A stretch of 44,143 nt of DNA, taken from contig NZ_FOKF01000039.1 in NCBI RefSeq assembly GCF_900111995.1, positions 1-44,143 on the forward strand. The letters run 5' to 3'. This DNA comes from Collimonas sp. OK607. Lineage in GTDB: Bacteria; Pseudomonadota; Gammaproteobacteria; Burkholderiales; Burkholderiaceae_D. Below the pieces are notes generated by a model that was not told the origin of the DNA, did no database searches, and worked only from the letters and a program-made list of their open reading frames with translations. Numbering within the stretch: the first letter of the stretch is position 1; each line of letters starts with the position of its first letter. The translations under genes were made by a program, and so were the position numbers. Below, in pieces: positions 17,327-25,966 of this stretch.

Positions 17327-17791
17327 ATGGATACAAGCACAGGTACAACTGCCAGCCCGGCTGTGTCGTCGGCCGAATCGTCGGCCACCTCGTTCTCGCA
17401 TGTCCGCGAGGGCGATACTGAATTCGAATCGGGCGGCCTGCGTGATTTTTTCCTGTATCGCGATCTCGGGATTGCCGCCGCCACCGGCGGCCAGGTGGTG
17501 GCGCATCTGGTGAAAGCCAACATGGCGCCCGAAGTAGGTACCGGCTGGCACCGGCACGAAGCTAATTTCCATATTGTCTACATGCTCAAGGGCTGGGCTC
17601 GTTTCATGTACGGCGATAAGGAAACGCTGGTCAAGGCCGGCGACTGCGTGCATCAACGCCCAGGCATAGTGCATTTTTTATTCGACTACTCGGAAGACAT
17701 GGAGTATCTTGAAATCGTCAGCCCGGCGGCATTCACTTCAATCGACATGCCGGCACCGTGCGCCGTCCCGGCGCCGACGCCGTGGACCTGA
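17327..17791 (+). CDS. Single-domain cupin protein
   Basis: A 154-residue protein with a low-complexity Ser/Thr/Ala start (1-22) and one cupin barrel. Metal-binding positions are visible: H75, H77 and H82 in WHRHEANFH, and H116 in PGIVHFLF. Cupins of this size include dioxygenases, isomerases and small-molecule sensors; the sequence does not decide between these. AAAGGA precedes the ATG by nine bases. It follows the GST-like gene. Between its stop and the ATP-grasp gene at 18049 are 257 bases with no supported gene; they probably hold the promoter of the Anbu-linked operon. Confidence 0.82.
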   Translation: MDTSTGTTASPAVSSAESSATSFSHVREGDTEFESGGLRDFFLYRDLGIAAATGGQVVAHLVKANMAPEVGTGWHRHEANFHIVYMLKGWARFMYGDKETLVKAGDCVHQRPGIVHFLFDYSEDMEYLEIVSPAAFTSIDMPAPCAVPAPTPWT

Positions 17792-18048
17792 TCGCGTTGA
17801 GCGGCATTGGACACCAGGTTTTTGCAATCAAAACAACATGGAGGACGCCACCCAGATTACGCAAAATTTGCTAAGAGCTGACCCGGCATTGTCTAAAATA
17901 AAGCCTGTTCAAATTACAACATCACATGTTAATTTTTGAATAATCTTTTACACGAGCCAAAGCTTAAACGTCAGCCAGCAGCGTGCAACAGGCACGCTTC
18001 TTGATAGCTACTTGATAGTTTCCGATCAAACCACAGCAAAGCAAGATC

Positions 18049-19464
18049 ATGGCAAATTTTTTCGATGAAATGTACTCCGATGGCAAATCGTCCGTGCGCC
18101 CGCACTATGACGAATTTTCCAATTGGCTCAACGCTCAGACCGCTGAAACCATCGCCCGCAAGCGCGCCGAAGCCGACCTGATTTTCCGTCGCGTCGGTAT
18201 TACCTTTGCGGTCTATGGCAACGATGCCGGCACCGAACGTCTGATCCCCTTCGACATCATCCCGCGCATCATCCATGCGCAGGAGTGGGCTACACTCGAA
18301 GCCGGCCTGATACAGCGCGTCAAGGCGCTCAACATGTTCATCCATGATATCTATCATGGCCAGAACATCGTCAAGGCTGGCGTGATCCCCGCTGAACAGA
18401 TTTTCCGCAATGCCCAGTATCGCCCGGAAATGCAGGGCATCTCGGTTGCCTCGGATATCTATGCGCATATTGCGGGGGTCGATATCGTACGTGCCGGCCA
18501 GGGTGAATTTTACGTGCTGGAAGATAATCTGCGGGTACCTTCCGGCGTGTCCTACATGCTGGAAAACCGCAAGATGATGATGCGGCTGTTCCCCGAATTA
18601 TTCTTGCGCCACAAGATTGCGCCGGTCGATCACTATCCTGACATGCTGCTGGATAACCTGCGTTCGGTGGCGCCGGTTGGCGTTACCGATCCAACCGTGG
18701 TGGTGATGACACCTGGGATGTATAACTCGGCCTACTTCGAACATGCTTTCCTGGCGCAGCAAATGGGTGTGGAACTGGTTGAAGGCCAGGATCTGTTCGT
18801 CAACGATAACGCGGTCTACATGCGCACCACGCGCGGCCCGAAACGGGTCGACGTGATCTATCGCCGGATCGACGACGATTATCTCGATCCGCTCGCCTTC
18901 CGTCCCGATTCGTCGCTCGGGGTGCCCGGCCTGCTGTCAGTATACCGCGCCGGTAATGTCACGCTGGCCAATGCCATCGGAACCGGTGTCGCCGATGACA
19001 AATCGGTCTATCCGTTCGTACCCGACATGATCCAGTTTTATTTGTCGGAGAAGCCGATCCTGAACAATGTCCCGACTTACCAGTGCCGCAAAAAAGACGA
19101 TTTGCAGTACACCCTGGATAACCTGAAGGACCTGGTCGTCAAGGAAGTGCACGGCGCCGGCGGTTACGGCATGCTGGTCGGACCAGCTTCAACCAAGCAG
19201 GAAATCGAAGATTTCCGCCAGCGCGTGATCGCCAAGCCGGACGGTTATATTTCCCAGCCGACCCTGGCTTTATCGGCTTGCCCGACCTATGTCGAATCCG
19301 GCATCGCGCCGCGCCACCTCGACTTGCGGCCGTTTGTGCTGTCCGGGAAAAAAGTCTCCCTGGTGCGTGGCGGCCTGACCCGCGTCGCCCTCAAGGAAGG
19401 TTCGCTGGTGGTTAATTCTTCCCAAGGCGGCGGCACCAAAGACACCTGGATTCTGGAGAAATAA
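18049..19464 (+). CDS. Circularly permuted ATP-grasp protein (Anbu-linked), cluster B
   Basis: A 471-residue protein of the circularly permuted ATP-grasp type 2 / DUF404-DUF407 family, predicted to join a carboxylate to an amine using ATP. Visible blocks are LEDNLRVPSGVSYMLENR, YRRIDDDYLDPLAFRPDSS and VKEVHGAGGYGMLVGP, with K365 and a Gly-rich loop intact, so it looks active. The C-terminus has LVRGGLTRVA and SSQGGGTKDTW. It is followed after one base by the alpha-E gene, then transglutaminase and Anbu, a conserved neighbourhood in proteobacteria. It is probably the catalytic ligase of this set. The substrate is unknown. Its paralogue at 8874-11420 is fused to alpha-E. Confidence 0.93.
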   Translation: MANFFDEMYSDGKSSVRPHYDEFSNWLNAQTAETIARKRAEADLIFRRVGITFAVYGNDAGTERLIPFDIIPRIIHAQEWATLEAGLIQRVKALNMFIHDIYHGQNIVKAGVIPAEQIFRNAQYRPEMQGISVASDIYAHIAGVDIVRAGQGEFYVLEDNLRVPSGVSYMLENRKMMMRLFPELFLRHKIAPVDHYPDMLLDNLRSVAPVGVTDPTVVVMTPGMYNSAYFEHAFLAQQMGVELVEGQDLFVNDNAVYMRTTRGPKRVDVIYRRIDDDYLDPLAFRPDSSLGVPGLLSVYRAGNVTLANAIGTGVADDKSVYPFVPDMIQFYLSEKPILNNVPTYQCRKKDDLQYTLDNLKDLVVKEVHGAGGYGMLVGPASTKQEIEDFRQRVIAKPDGYISQPTLALSACPTYVESGIAPRHLDLRPFVLSGKKVSLVRGGLTRVALKEGSLVVNSSQGGGTKDTWILEK

Positions 19465-19465
19465 C

Positions 19466-20482
19466 ATGCTCAGTCGCACCGCCGATCATTTATTCTGGAT
19501 GTCCCGCTACACCGAGCGGGCAGAAAACACCGCACGCATGCTGGACGTGCACGTGCAAACCGGGCTGTTGCCGCAATCGGTTGAAGATGCGGAAATAGGC
19601 TGGCGCGCAATCCTTGGCATTTCCGAACTGCAGCAGGCTTTCGATAAAAAATATAGCGTGCTAACGCAAAAAGACGTGATTGATTTCATGGTGCGCGATC
19701 CGAGCAATTCTTCCTCGATCGCATCCTGCCTGAAACAAGCGCGCGAGAACGCCCGCGCGGTGCGCGGCGCGCTGACTACCGAAGCCTGGGAAATCCAGAA
19801 CGCCACCTGGATCAAGATGCAAGGTTACTTGCAGACCGATGCGCTGGAGCGGAATCCGAGCGAATTTTTTGAATGGGTAAAACACCGGTCGCATCTGTCG
19901 CGCGGGGTGACCATCGGCACCATGCTCAAAGACGAAGCGTTTCACTTCGTCCGCCTTGGCACCTTCCTGGAGCGCGCTGACAATACCGCGCGCATCATCG
20001 ATGTCAAATTCCACGGAGCGAAAAAAGGCCAGTACAAGAAAAATCATCAAAACGGCCAGCAACAAAGCACCGAACAGCGGCATGCTGAGGAGCGCAAGGA
20101 TGCGATCGCCGAACCGCAGGTGGATTTCTACTACTGGGCGGCGATTCTGCGTTCGGTGTCCGGTTTTGAAATCTACCGCAAGGTGTACCGCGACGTGATC
20201 ACCCCGGCCCGCGTGGCTGATTTGCTGATCCTGCGGCCGGACATGCCGCGCTCATTGCTGGCCTGCATGACGCAAGTGGTCGGCAATCTGAAACATGTGC
20301 AAAACGACATTTCTGCCGACACCGAGCGTTTTGCCGGAAAGCTGCATGCCGATCTCAAGTTCAGCAGTCTCGACGAGATCCTGGACGCCGGCCTGCATGA
20401 TTACCTGACGCAGTTCTTCGAGCGTATTTTCGAACTCGGCAATCGCATCAGCCGCGATTTCCTGGTGCCTCTCAACACCTGA
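19466..20482 (+). CDS. Alpha-E domain protein
   Basis: A 338-residue all-helical alpha-E (DUF403) protein. The start MLSRTADHLFWMSRYTERAE is the family hallmark and repeats the block inside the fused paralogue (ENLFWMGRYAERCDN). Its biochemical role is not established; it always travels with the ATP-grasp partner and is sometimes fused to it, which implies one complex. Residues about 183-215 are a low-complexity insertion rich in Lys, Gln, Asn and His (KKNHQNGQQQSTEQRHAEE) that splits the domain; the fused paralogue has none at this point. The TGA overlaps the next ATG by one base (TGATG at 20480-20484). Confidence 0.92.
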   Translation: MLSRTADHLFWMSRYTERAENTARMLDVHVQTGLLPQSVEDAEIGWRAILGISELQQAFDKKYSVLTQKDVIDFMVRDPSNSSSIASCLKQARENARAVRGALTTEAWEIQNATWIKMQGYLQTDALERNPSEFFEWVKHRSHLSRGVTIGTMLKDEAFHFVRLGTFLERADNTARIIDVKFHGAKKGQYKKNHQNGQQQSTEQRHAEERKDAIAEPQVDFYYWAAILRSVSGFEIYRKVYRDVITPARVADLLILRPDMPRSLLACMTQVVGNLKHVQNDISADTERFAGKLHADLKFSSLDEILDAGLHDYLTQFFERIFELGNRISRDFLVPLNT

Positions 20483-21303
20483 TGCCTGACATGCTACTGA
20501 CTATCCGGCATGAAACGGTTTATCACTACACCGCAGCGCTGACCTACACGATTCAGCAGCTGCGGCTGACGCCGCGCGCGGAAGTGCAGCAGCGTACCCT
20601 GGCCTGGAATATCCGGAGTTCGGGTACGCGTCATCCTTTCACCGATGCCTTCGGCAATCCAAGCCACACGCTGACCATTACCAGACCGCACCACGAAGTG
20701 CGCATCGTCGCCGAAGGTACGGTCGCGATCGCTCCCTTGCATCTGGGCCGTCTGCCGCAACCGGGCGAATTTTCGCCATTGGTATTTACGGTGCCGACGC
20801 AACTGACGCAGCCCACCGTAGCCGTGATGGATTTTGCGCATCGGCACCTGCAGTCTGGCGCCGGCAACACGCAGCTACTGGACCTGGCGCAAGCCATCTG
20901 TGCGGCCGTGGCCTACCAGAGCGGATCGACTGCAGTGACCACCAGCGCCGACGATGCGCTGGCCCTGGGACAAGGCGTCTGCCAGGATCACGCCCACCTG
21001 TTCCTGGCTTGCTGCCACACGGCAGGCATCCCGGCGCGCTACGTGTCGGGCTATATCGACCCCGGCAACACCAGTCATGCGGAAAGCCATGCCTGGGTGG
21101 ACGTATGGGTAGAGGAACATGACTTTTCCGGCTGGATCAGTATCGATGTGACCCATGCGTGCTTTGCCAGCAATAACTATTGCAGACTGGCAATTGGACG
21201 GGATTACGATTCGGCTGCGCCGGTACGCGGGGTACGGCGCGGTGGCGGCGAGGAAACGTTGACCGTGCAGGTTAATGTTTCTGCGCTGCCATCAGATCAA
21301 TGA
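20482..21303 (+). CDS. Transglutaminase-like cysteine peptidase, cluster B
   Basis: A 273-residue protein with the bacterial transglutaminase N-terminal beta region (about 4-90, LLTIRHETVYHYTAALTYTI) and core. The triad is C167 in GQGVCQDHAHLF, H203 in ESHAWVDVW and D222 in WISIDVTHA; the last differs from the usual DPTNG. There is no signal peptide. It is coupled to alpha-E through a one-base overlap; M4 is an alternative start. It precedes Anbu by 126 bases. It is shorter than and diverged from the copy at 7933-8877, so the two are not a recent duplication. Likely a peptide amidase or protease acting with the ATP-grasp ligase. Confidence 0.93.
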   Translation: MPDMLLTIRHETVYHYTAALTYTIQQLRLTPRAEVQQRTLAWNIRSSGTRHPFTDAFGNPSHTLTITRPHHEVRIVAEGTVAIAPLHLGRLPQPGEFSPLVFTVPTQLTQPTVAVMDFAHRHLQSGAGNTQLLDLAQAICAAVAYQSGSTAVTTSADDALALGQGVCQDHAHLFLACCHTAGIPARYVSGYIDPGNTSHAESHAWVDVWVEEHDFSGWISIDVTHACFASNNYCRLAIGRDYDSAAPVRGVRRGGGEETLTVQVNVSALPSDQ

Positions 21304-21336
21304 GTCAGGGGCTTTAATTCAGGATTAATTCGTGAA

Positions 21337-21360
21337 AGTTTGTTACATGACTAACAAACT
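21337..21360. promoter_or_regulatory. Inverted repeat before the Anbu gene
   Basis: agtttgtta (21337-21345) and taacaaact (21352-21360) form a perfect 9-bp inverted repeat around catgac. It lies 70 bases before the Anbu ATG and 33 bases after the transglutaminase stop. There is no T-run after it, so an operator is more likely than a terminator. This suggests Anbu is controlled separately from the three genes upstream. Confidence 0.4.
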
Positions 21361-21429
21361 GTGGCAATCTGACCAGGATACGGATTTGGCTTACTGTAAA
21401 ATCTCGACTTTGTATTTTTCTCACACATC

Positions 21430-22302
21430 ATGACTTACTGCGTAGCCCTGCGCCTCGATTCCGGCCTGGTTTTTCTTTCCGACTCACGCACCAATGCGGG
21501 AGTCGACCACGTCGCCGTCGCGCGCAAGATGAGCGTGTTCGAAAACCCGGGCGAACGCCTGATGGTCTTCATGACTGCCGGCAACCTGTCTATTTCACAG
21601 TCGATCAAGGAAATCATCGGTGAGCGCGTGAACGCCGCCGGCAAGACCATCTGGACCGCCGACTCGATGTACGAGGCTGCGCAAATTGTCGGCGAGGTAA
21701 TCCGCACCGTGCATGACCGCGAAGCGGCGGCACTGGAAAAATTCGGCATCGATTTCAACGTCAGCATTATCTTCGGCGGCCAGATCAAAGGCGAGCGTTG
21801 CCGCCTGTTCCAGATTTATTCGGCCGGCAATTTCATCGAATCGCACAACGAAAATACCTACTTCCAGATCGGCGAATCCAAATACGGCAAGCCGATACTT
21901 GACCGCGTCATCACGCCTTCCTCATCGCTTGACGAGGCGGCAAAATGTGCGCTGATTTCGATGGACTCGACCCTGCGCTCCAACGTCTCGGTGGGCTTGC
22001 CGCTGGATATGCTGCTGTATGAAAACGATACGCTGGCAGTCACCCGCTTTGTGACGATCGGCGAAAAGAACCAGTACTTCCAGATGATCCGGGAAAACTG
22101 GGGCAAACAACTCAAAAGCGTATTCGACGGCATCGCCGATCCGGTCTGGAATGCCAATCCGGAAACCACCTCCAATGTGCTGTCGGCACAAGGCTCGCGC
22201 AGCGAACCGCTGGTGGTGATGGCGCCGCAAGAACTGAGCACCGAGAGCCCGCCGCCGCCGCTGCAAACGCTGGCACAGGGAGCCAACGGCAAGCAGCATT
22301 AA
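21430..22302 (+). CDS. Anbu, proteasome-like peptidase
   Basis: A 290-residue Ntn-hydrolase of the Anbu (ancestral beta subunit) group, related to HslV and proteasome beta subunits. Removing the initiator Met exposes Thr as residue 1 (TYCVALRLDSGLVFLSD). With Thr as 1, D17 (LSDSRTNAG) and K32 (ARKM) fit the catalytic set. GGQIKGERCRLFQIYSAGNF and STLRSNVSVGLPLDML are further family-like blocks. The last 50 or so residues are Pro/Ser-rich and probably disordered. Anbu is found next to ATP-grasp, alpha-E and transglutaminase genes, as here; its natural substrate is not known to me. It has its own 126-base upstream region with an inverted repeat. The copy-2 repeat lies just after its stop. Confidence 0.92.
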   Translation: MTYCVALRLDSGLVFLSDSRTNAGVDHVAVARKMSVFENPGERLMVFMTAGNLSISQSIKEIIGERVNAAGKTIWTADSMYEAAQIVGEVIRTVHDREAAALEKFGIDFNVSIIFGGQIKGERCRLFQIYSAGNFIESHNENTYFQIGESKYGKPILDRVITPSSSLDEAAKCALISMDSTLRSNVSVGLPLDMLLYENDTLAVTRFVTIGEKNQYFQMIRENWGKQLKSVFDGIADPVWNANPETTSNVLSAQGSRSEPLVVMAPQELSTESPPPPLQTLAQGANGKQH

Positions 22303-22332
22303 TTTCACGCTGCCTGTCAGGTGGAAAAAGAA

Positions 22333-22459
22333 GTAGGGTGGGCACGCTTTTGTGCCCACGCGTGAACTCACTCCACGCACATGCCTATTTCCGTGCCACT
22401 TGGGTCCGTACTCCGGTTATCGCGGTCACGCGTGGGCACAAAAGCGTGCCCACCCTACG
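22333..22459. repeat. Palindromic GTAGGG repeat, copy 2 (long form)
   Basis: Perfect 33-base inverted arms (22333-22365 and 22427-22459) start gtagggtgggcacgc and enclose a 61-base centre. It sits between the convergent ends of the Anbu and panB genes and could terminate both. The arms match copy 1 at 15171-15296 almost base for base, and the centre is partly alike. Confidence 0.92.
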
Positions 22460-22469
22460 AATAAAAAAC

Positions 22470-23324
22470 TCAGAAGCAATGTTCAGGCGCCGGAAACGAC
22501 TTGTCCTTCACCGCGCTGACATACGCCAACACGGCCGCATCGATGCTGGTCTGACCGTGCATGAAGTCTTTCACGAAACGGGCTTTATGGCCGGGAAAAA
22601 CACCTAGCAGATCGTGCATCACCAGTACCTGGCCGGAGCAATCCGGGCCGGCGCCGATGCCGATGGTCGGGATGCTCAGCAGGTCGCTGACTTCCTTGCC
22701 CAGCGCTGCCGGAATCGCTTCCAGCACCAGCAAACTGGCGCCCGCTGCCTGTAACGCCAGAGCGTCTGCCTTCAACTGTTCGGCTGCCGCGGTCGATTTG
22801 CCTTGTACCTTGTAGCCCCCCATCTGATGCACCGATTGCGGCGTCAGGCCGAGATGGCAGCAGACAGGAATCGCGCGTTCGGTGAGGAAACGCACGGTGG
22901 GCGCCAGCCAGGCACCGCCCTCGATCTTGACCATTTGCGCGCCAGCCTGGATCACCGGCACCGCGTTCTCGAATGCGCTTTCCGGCGTGGCGTAAGTGCC
23001 GAACGGCAGATCGGCCAGCACCAACGCGGTACGATTGCCGCGCGCCACACTGGCGGTGTGATACACGATCTCTTGTATGGTTACCGGCAAGGTCGAGTTG
23101 TGGCCTTGGCAAACCATGCCGAGCGAATCGCCGATCAGCAAGGTTTCAACGCCGCAACGATCCATCAAGGCGGCGAAGCTGGCATCGTAGCAAGTCAGCA
23201 TGGTGATTTTTTCACCCTTTTCGCGCAAGGCTTGCAGGGCCGGGATGGTGATCGATTTGCTGCGGGTAGCTGATTTCGCTGCCGGATCGCTAGCTGGGTC
23301 GGTGCCTTGTATATATCCTGCCAT
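22470..23324 (-). CDS. panB: Ketopantoate hydroxymethyltransferase
   Basis: PanB adds a hydroxymethyl group from methylene-tetrahydrofolate to ketoisovalerate, the first committed step to pantothenate and CoA. The 284-residue product has [36 protein letters not shown] (Mg-binding Asp), VKIEGGAW and the catalytic Glu region LLVLEAIP. Two ATGs compete. At 23330 an ATGA overlaps the kinase stop, but GGAG would be only two bases away; at 23324 (MAGYIQG) the same GGAG is seven bases away, so 23324 is preferred. The N-terminal 25 residues are extra to the usual family start. It follows the deoxynucleoside kinase gene in the folK-led run. Confidence 0.95.
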   Translation of the reverse strand: MAGYIQGTDPASDPAAKSATRSKSITIPALQALREKGEKITMLTCYDASFAALMDRCGVETLLIGDSLGMVCQGHNSTLPVTIQEIVYHTASVARGNRTALVLADLPFGTYATPESAFENAVPVIQAGAQMVKIEGGAWLAPTVRFLTERAIPVCCHLGLTPQSVHQMGGYKVQGKSTAAAEQLKADALALQAAGASLLVLEAIPAALGKEVSDLLSIPTIGIGAGPDCSGQVLVMHDLLGVFPGHKARFVKDFMHGQTSIDAAVLAYVSAVKDKSFPAPEHCF

Positions 23325-23326
23325 TG

Positions 23327-23974
23327 TCATTCTCCACGATTGAAAAATTCACGCTTGCCGCGCATGCCGTCGATGCGGGCCAGCAATAAGCTGAAATCGG
23401 CTTCATTGCCGGCCAGGTCCAGATGTTCGTTATTGACGATCAGCAGCGGCGCATCGTCGTAGTGATAAAAGAAGCGGCTGTAGCTTTCGCACAGGCGCGC
23501 CAGGTATTCATGCGAAATGCCGGCTTCCATTTCGATGCCGCGTTTTTTGATGCGCTCCACCAAGGTTTCCGGCTCTGCTTGCAGGTAAATCACCAGGTCC
23601 GGCGTCGCCACCTGCGGCCGCAAATGTTCATACATTTGCTGGTAGAGCTTGAGTTCTTCGTCAGCCAGCGTCAGGCTGGCGAAAATCGGATCCTTGGCCA
23701 GCATGAAATCGGCGACCAGGTGGCTGGGGCTGTCGAACAAGTCATTCTGTGCCGATTCGCGCAGCTGGTTGATGCGCTGGAACAGGAAGAACATTTGTGT
23801 CGACAGCGCGTAACGCGGGGCGTCACGGTAGAATTTTTCCAGGAAGGGGTTGGCTTGCGGTTGCTCCAGCAAGACTTTACCGCCCAGGTGCATGGCGATC
23901 TTGTTCACCAGCGTGGTCTTGCCGACCCCGATCGGGCCTTCTACGACGATGTACTTGTAGCTATCTAAATTCAT
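23327..23974 (-). CDS. Deoxynucleoside kinase family protein
   Basis: A 215-residue P-loop kinase of the dNK type, which phosphorylates deoxyribonucleosides for salvage. The Walker [10 protein letters not shown] is at about residues 13-21; [14 protein letters not shown] is the lid-like region, and [12 protein letters not shown] is typical of the family. The specific substrate (dA, dG or other) cannot be told. The start at 23974 ([13 protein letters not shown]) is chosen because the P-loop follows directly; the frame is open to 24055 but those residues are unlike the family. It is coupled to panB by the stop and lies 106 bases after folK, with a perfect hairpin between. Confidence 0.88.
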   Translation of the reverse strand: MNLDSYKYIVVEGPIGVGKTTLVNKIAMHLGGKVLLEQPQANPFLEKFYRDAPRYALSTQMFFLFQRINQLRESAQNDLFDSPSHLVADFMLAKDPIFASLTLADEELKLYQQMYEHLRPQVATPDLVIYLQAEPETLVERIKKRGIEMEAGISHEYLARLCESYSRFFYHYDDAPLLIVNNEHLDLAGNEADFSLLLARIDGMRGKREFFNRGE

Positions 23975-24008
23975 CTGTCTAAATTCGCGTTTGAGAGTGG
24001 AGTGCAGC

Positions 24009-24056
24009 ATGCGTGAAGAGATGCGTGAAGAGGACAGTGTGCCAGAAGCTGGCACA
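24009..24056. repeat. Tandem 12-mer and perfect hairpin between folK and the kinase gene
   Basis: atgcgtgaagag is exactly repeated in tandem at 24009-24032. Right after it, tgtgccag (24038-24045) pairs with ctggcaca (24049-24056) around a 3-base loop. On the minus strand the hairpin follows the folK stop by about 25 bases. No T-run follows, so it is more likely an RNA-processing or attenuation element than a full terminator. Confidence 0.5.
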
Positions 24057-24080
24057 TCCGGCAGGCGACCATACGGATTC

Positions 24081-24590
24081 TTATACTTTACGGATAGCCT
24101 GATCCGCTACCAGCGGGGCAAACTGATGTGCCGGGCCGTGCTTGGGAATGACGATGAAGGGATCGATCTGCAATAACGGAATCAAGACGAAGGCACGTTG
24201 TGTCATGCGCGGGTGCGGTACCGTCAGCACCTCGTCCGCGATGATCGACTGGCCGTAGAGCAGCAGATCCAGGTCCAACGTGCGCGGGGCGTTCGGATAT
24301 GGACGCTGGCGGCCGAAATCCTGCTCAATCTGCTGCAATCCCTGTAGCAAGGCATGCGCACTCAGGCGGGTTTTGACACGCGCCACAGCGTTGATGTAAT
24401 CGTCGCCGCCGGCGTCCAGCGGCGCTGTGCAAAACAAACTGGATTGTGTGTCGAGGCTGGTGTCGGGCAGCTTGCCGAGTTGCAGGATGGCGCGCTGGAC
24501 CTGGGCGCTGGCATCGCCCAGATTGGCGCCTATGCCGATATAAGCGGTGATCAGTTCAGCAGACAAGGTAGCGGAAGCCATCGCTGTCAT
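24081..24590 (-). CDS. folK: HPPK, 6-hydroxymethyl-dihydropterin pyrophosphokinase
   Basis: FolK transfers pyrophosphate from ATP to hydroxymethyl-dihydropterin in folate synthesis. The 169-residue product has the family blocks AYIGIGANLGD, FCTAPL, GRQRPYPNAPRTLDLDLLLYG (Mg-binding DLD) and VPHPRMTQRAFVLIPL. Its ATG overlaps the pcnB stop (ATGA, 24587-24590), a common pcnB-folK arrangement in betaproteobacteria. It supplies the pathway that also feeds PanB with methylene-tetrahydrofolate. Confidence 0.96.
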   Translation of the reverse strand: MTAMASATLSAELITAYIGIGANLGDASAQVQRAILQLGKLPDTSLDTQSSLFCTAPLDAGGDDYINAVARVKTRLSAHALLQGLQQIEQDFGRQRPYPNAPRTLDLDLLLYGQSIIADEVLTVPHPRMTQRAFVLIPLLQIDPFIVIPKHGPAHQFAPLVADQAIRKV

Positions 24591-25966
24591 TGACCACCCT
24601 GATCGTCACTGCTGCGGCCGCCCGGATTGGCGGTCTTGGCACCGCTGCGCGATCCACGCCGGCGCGGACGTTTTTTAGGCGGCGCAGCTTCGGCCGCTAC
24701 TTTCGGTTTTTGCGCCAGCAGCACTTCGCGCTCAGCGCTGTCGCCCTCCATGAAAGCGGTCCACCATTCGCCGATTTCGCTATCGATCTCGCCCGAGGCG
24801 CAGCGCAACAGCAGGAAATCGTAGCCGGCGCGCAGGCGCAGATGCTCCAGCAGCTTGTATGGGGCCTTGCCGGTGCGACGTTCAAAGCGCGGCTGCATGG
24901 CCCAGATGTCACGCATGTCGGAAGCTATCTTGCGTTGCAGGGCCAGCTTGTCGGTTTGCGCTTCCAGGACATCGTCTGCTGCCAGATGTAGCGCCGGAAT
25001 AGGGAATTCGCCGGCTGCCTTGTACGCAGTCCACTTTTCCAGCACCTGGTGCCACAGCAACGAGGCGAACAGGAAGCCGGGAGAAACCGGCTTGCCTTGT
25101 TGCACGCGGACGTCGGTATTCGCCAGCGCCAGCGTTACGAACTTTTCGCCCAGCGGCTGCTCCAGCACCACGTCGAGCAACGGCAGTAAACCGTGATGCA
25201 GCCCTTCCTTGCGCAATTGTTGCAAGCAAGCCAGCGCATGGCCGCTCATCAGCAGCTTCAGCATTTCATCGAATACCCGCGCCGCAGGGACGTTATCGAT
25301 CAACGCCGCCATCACCGGTATCGGCGCCCGGGTGGCCGGATCGATCGTAAATTTCAGCTTGGCGGCGAAGCGCACAATACGCAGCATGCGCACCGGATCT
25401 TCCCGGAAACGGGCTTCCGGATCGCCGATGATGCGCAAGGTCTTGGCGCGGATATCATCGATGCCGCCGTGGTAATCGAGCACGCTCTCGGTGGCCGGAT
25501 CGTAATACATCGCATTGATCGTGAAATCGCGCCGCACCGCATCTTCATGCTGCTCGCCGAAGGTATTGTCGCGCAAGACACGGCCGTGCTCGTCTTTCGG
25601 CGAGCCGTCGGATGAAGCGCCGCGGAAAGTGGTGACTTCAAGCAGATCCTGGCCAAACATCACATGCACGATCTGAAACCGCTTGCCGATGATGAAAGCG
25701 CGCCGGAACAAACGCTTGACCTGTTCCGGCGTGGCGTTGGTGGCAACGTCGAAATCCTTCGGTTTCACACCCAGCAACAGATCGCGCACCGCACCGCCGA
25801 CGATGAAGGCTTTATAGCCGGCATCCTGCAGCGTCTTGGTGACGCGAATCGCATTGGAGGAAACCAGTTTCGGATCGATGCCGTGCTGTTTCGGGCCGAG
25901 TATCAACGGTTTGGTGGGATCTTTTTTCTTTTTCCCAAGGATGGAGCGAATCAGCTTCTTGATCAT
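24587..25966 (-). CDS. pcnB: Poly(A) polymerase I
   Basis: PcnB adds poly(A) tails to RNA 3' ends, promoting decay by exonucleases. The 459-residue protein has the nucleotidyltransferase core: FIVGGAVRDLLLG (55-67), D71 and D73 in KPKDFDVATNA, and RRDFTINAMYYD. The RNA-binding arm follows, and a basic, probably disordered tail ends the protein (PPKKRPRRRGSRSGAK). The N-terminal basic amphipathic stretch MIKKLIRSILGKKKK could aid membrane or RNA contact. Start and stop overlap the neighbouring genes by four bases each, so it belongs to one tightly coupled operon from hda to folK. Confidence 0.96.
   Translation of the reverse strand: MIKKLIRSILGKKKKDPTKPLILGPKQHGIDPKLVSSNAIRVTKTLQDAGYKAFIVGGAVRDLLLGVKPKDFDVATNATPEQVKRLFRRAFIIGKRFQIVHVMFGQDLLEVTTFRGASSDGSPKDEHGRVLRDNTFGEQHEDAVRRDFTINAMYYDPATESVLDYHGGIDDIRAKTLRIIGDPEARFREDPVRMLRIVRFAAKLKFTIDPATRAPIPVMAALIDNVPAARVFDEMLKLLMSGHALACLQQLRKEGLHHGLLPLLDVVLEQPLGEKFVTLALANTDVRVQQGKPVSPGFLFASLLWHQVLEKWTAYKAAGEFPIPALHLAADDVLEAQTDKLALQRKIASDMRDIWAMQPRFERRTGKAPYKLLEHLRLRAGYDFLLLRCASGEIDSEIGEWWTAFMEGDSAEREVLLAQKPKVAAEAAPPKKRPRRRGSRSGAKTANPGGRSSDDQGGQ

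Noticed and set aside
17838-17939. 33-codon frame upstream of the ATP-grasp gene (MEDATQITQNLL)
   Set aside because: No ribosome site, ends in an AT-rich region that is more likely a promoter.
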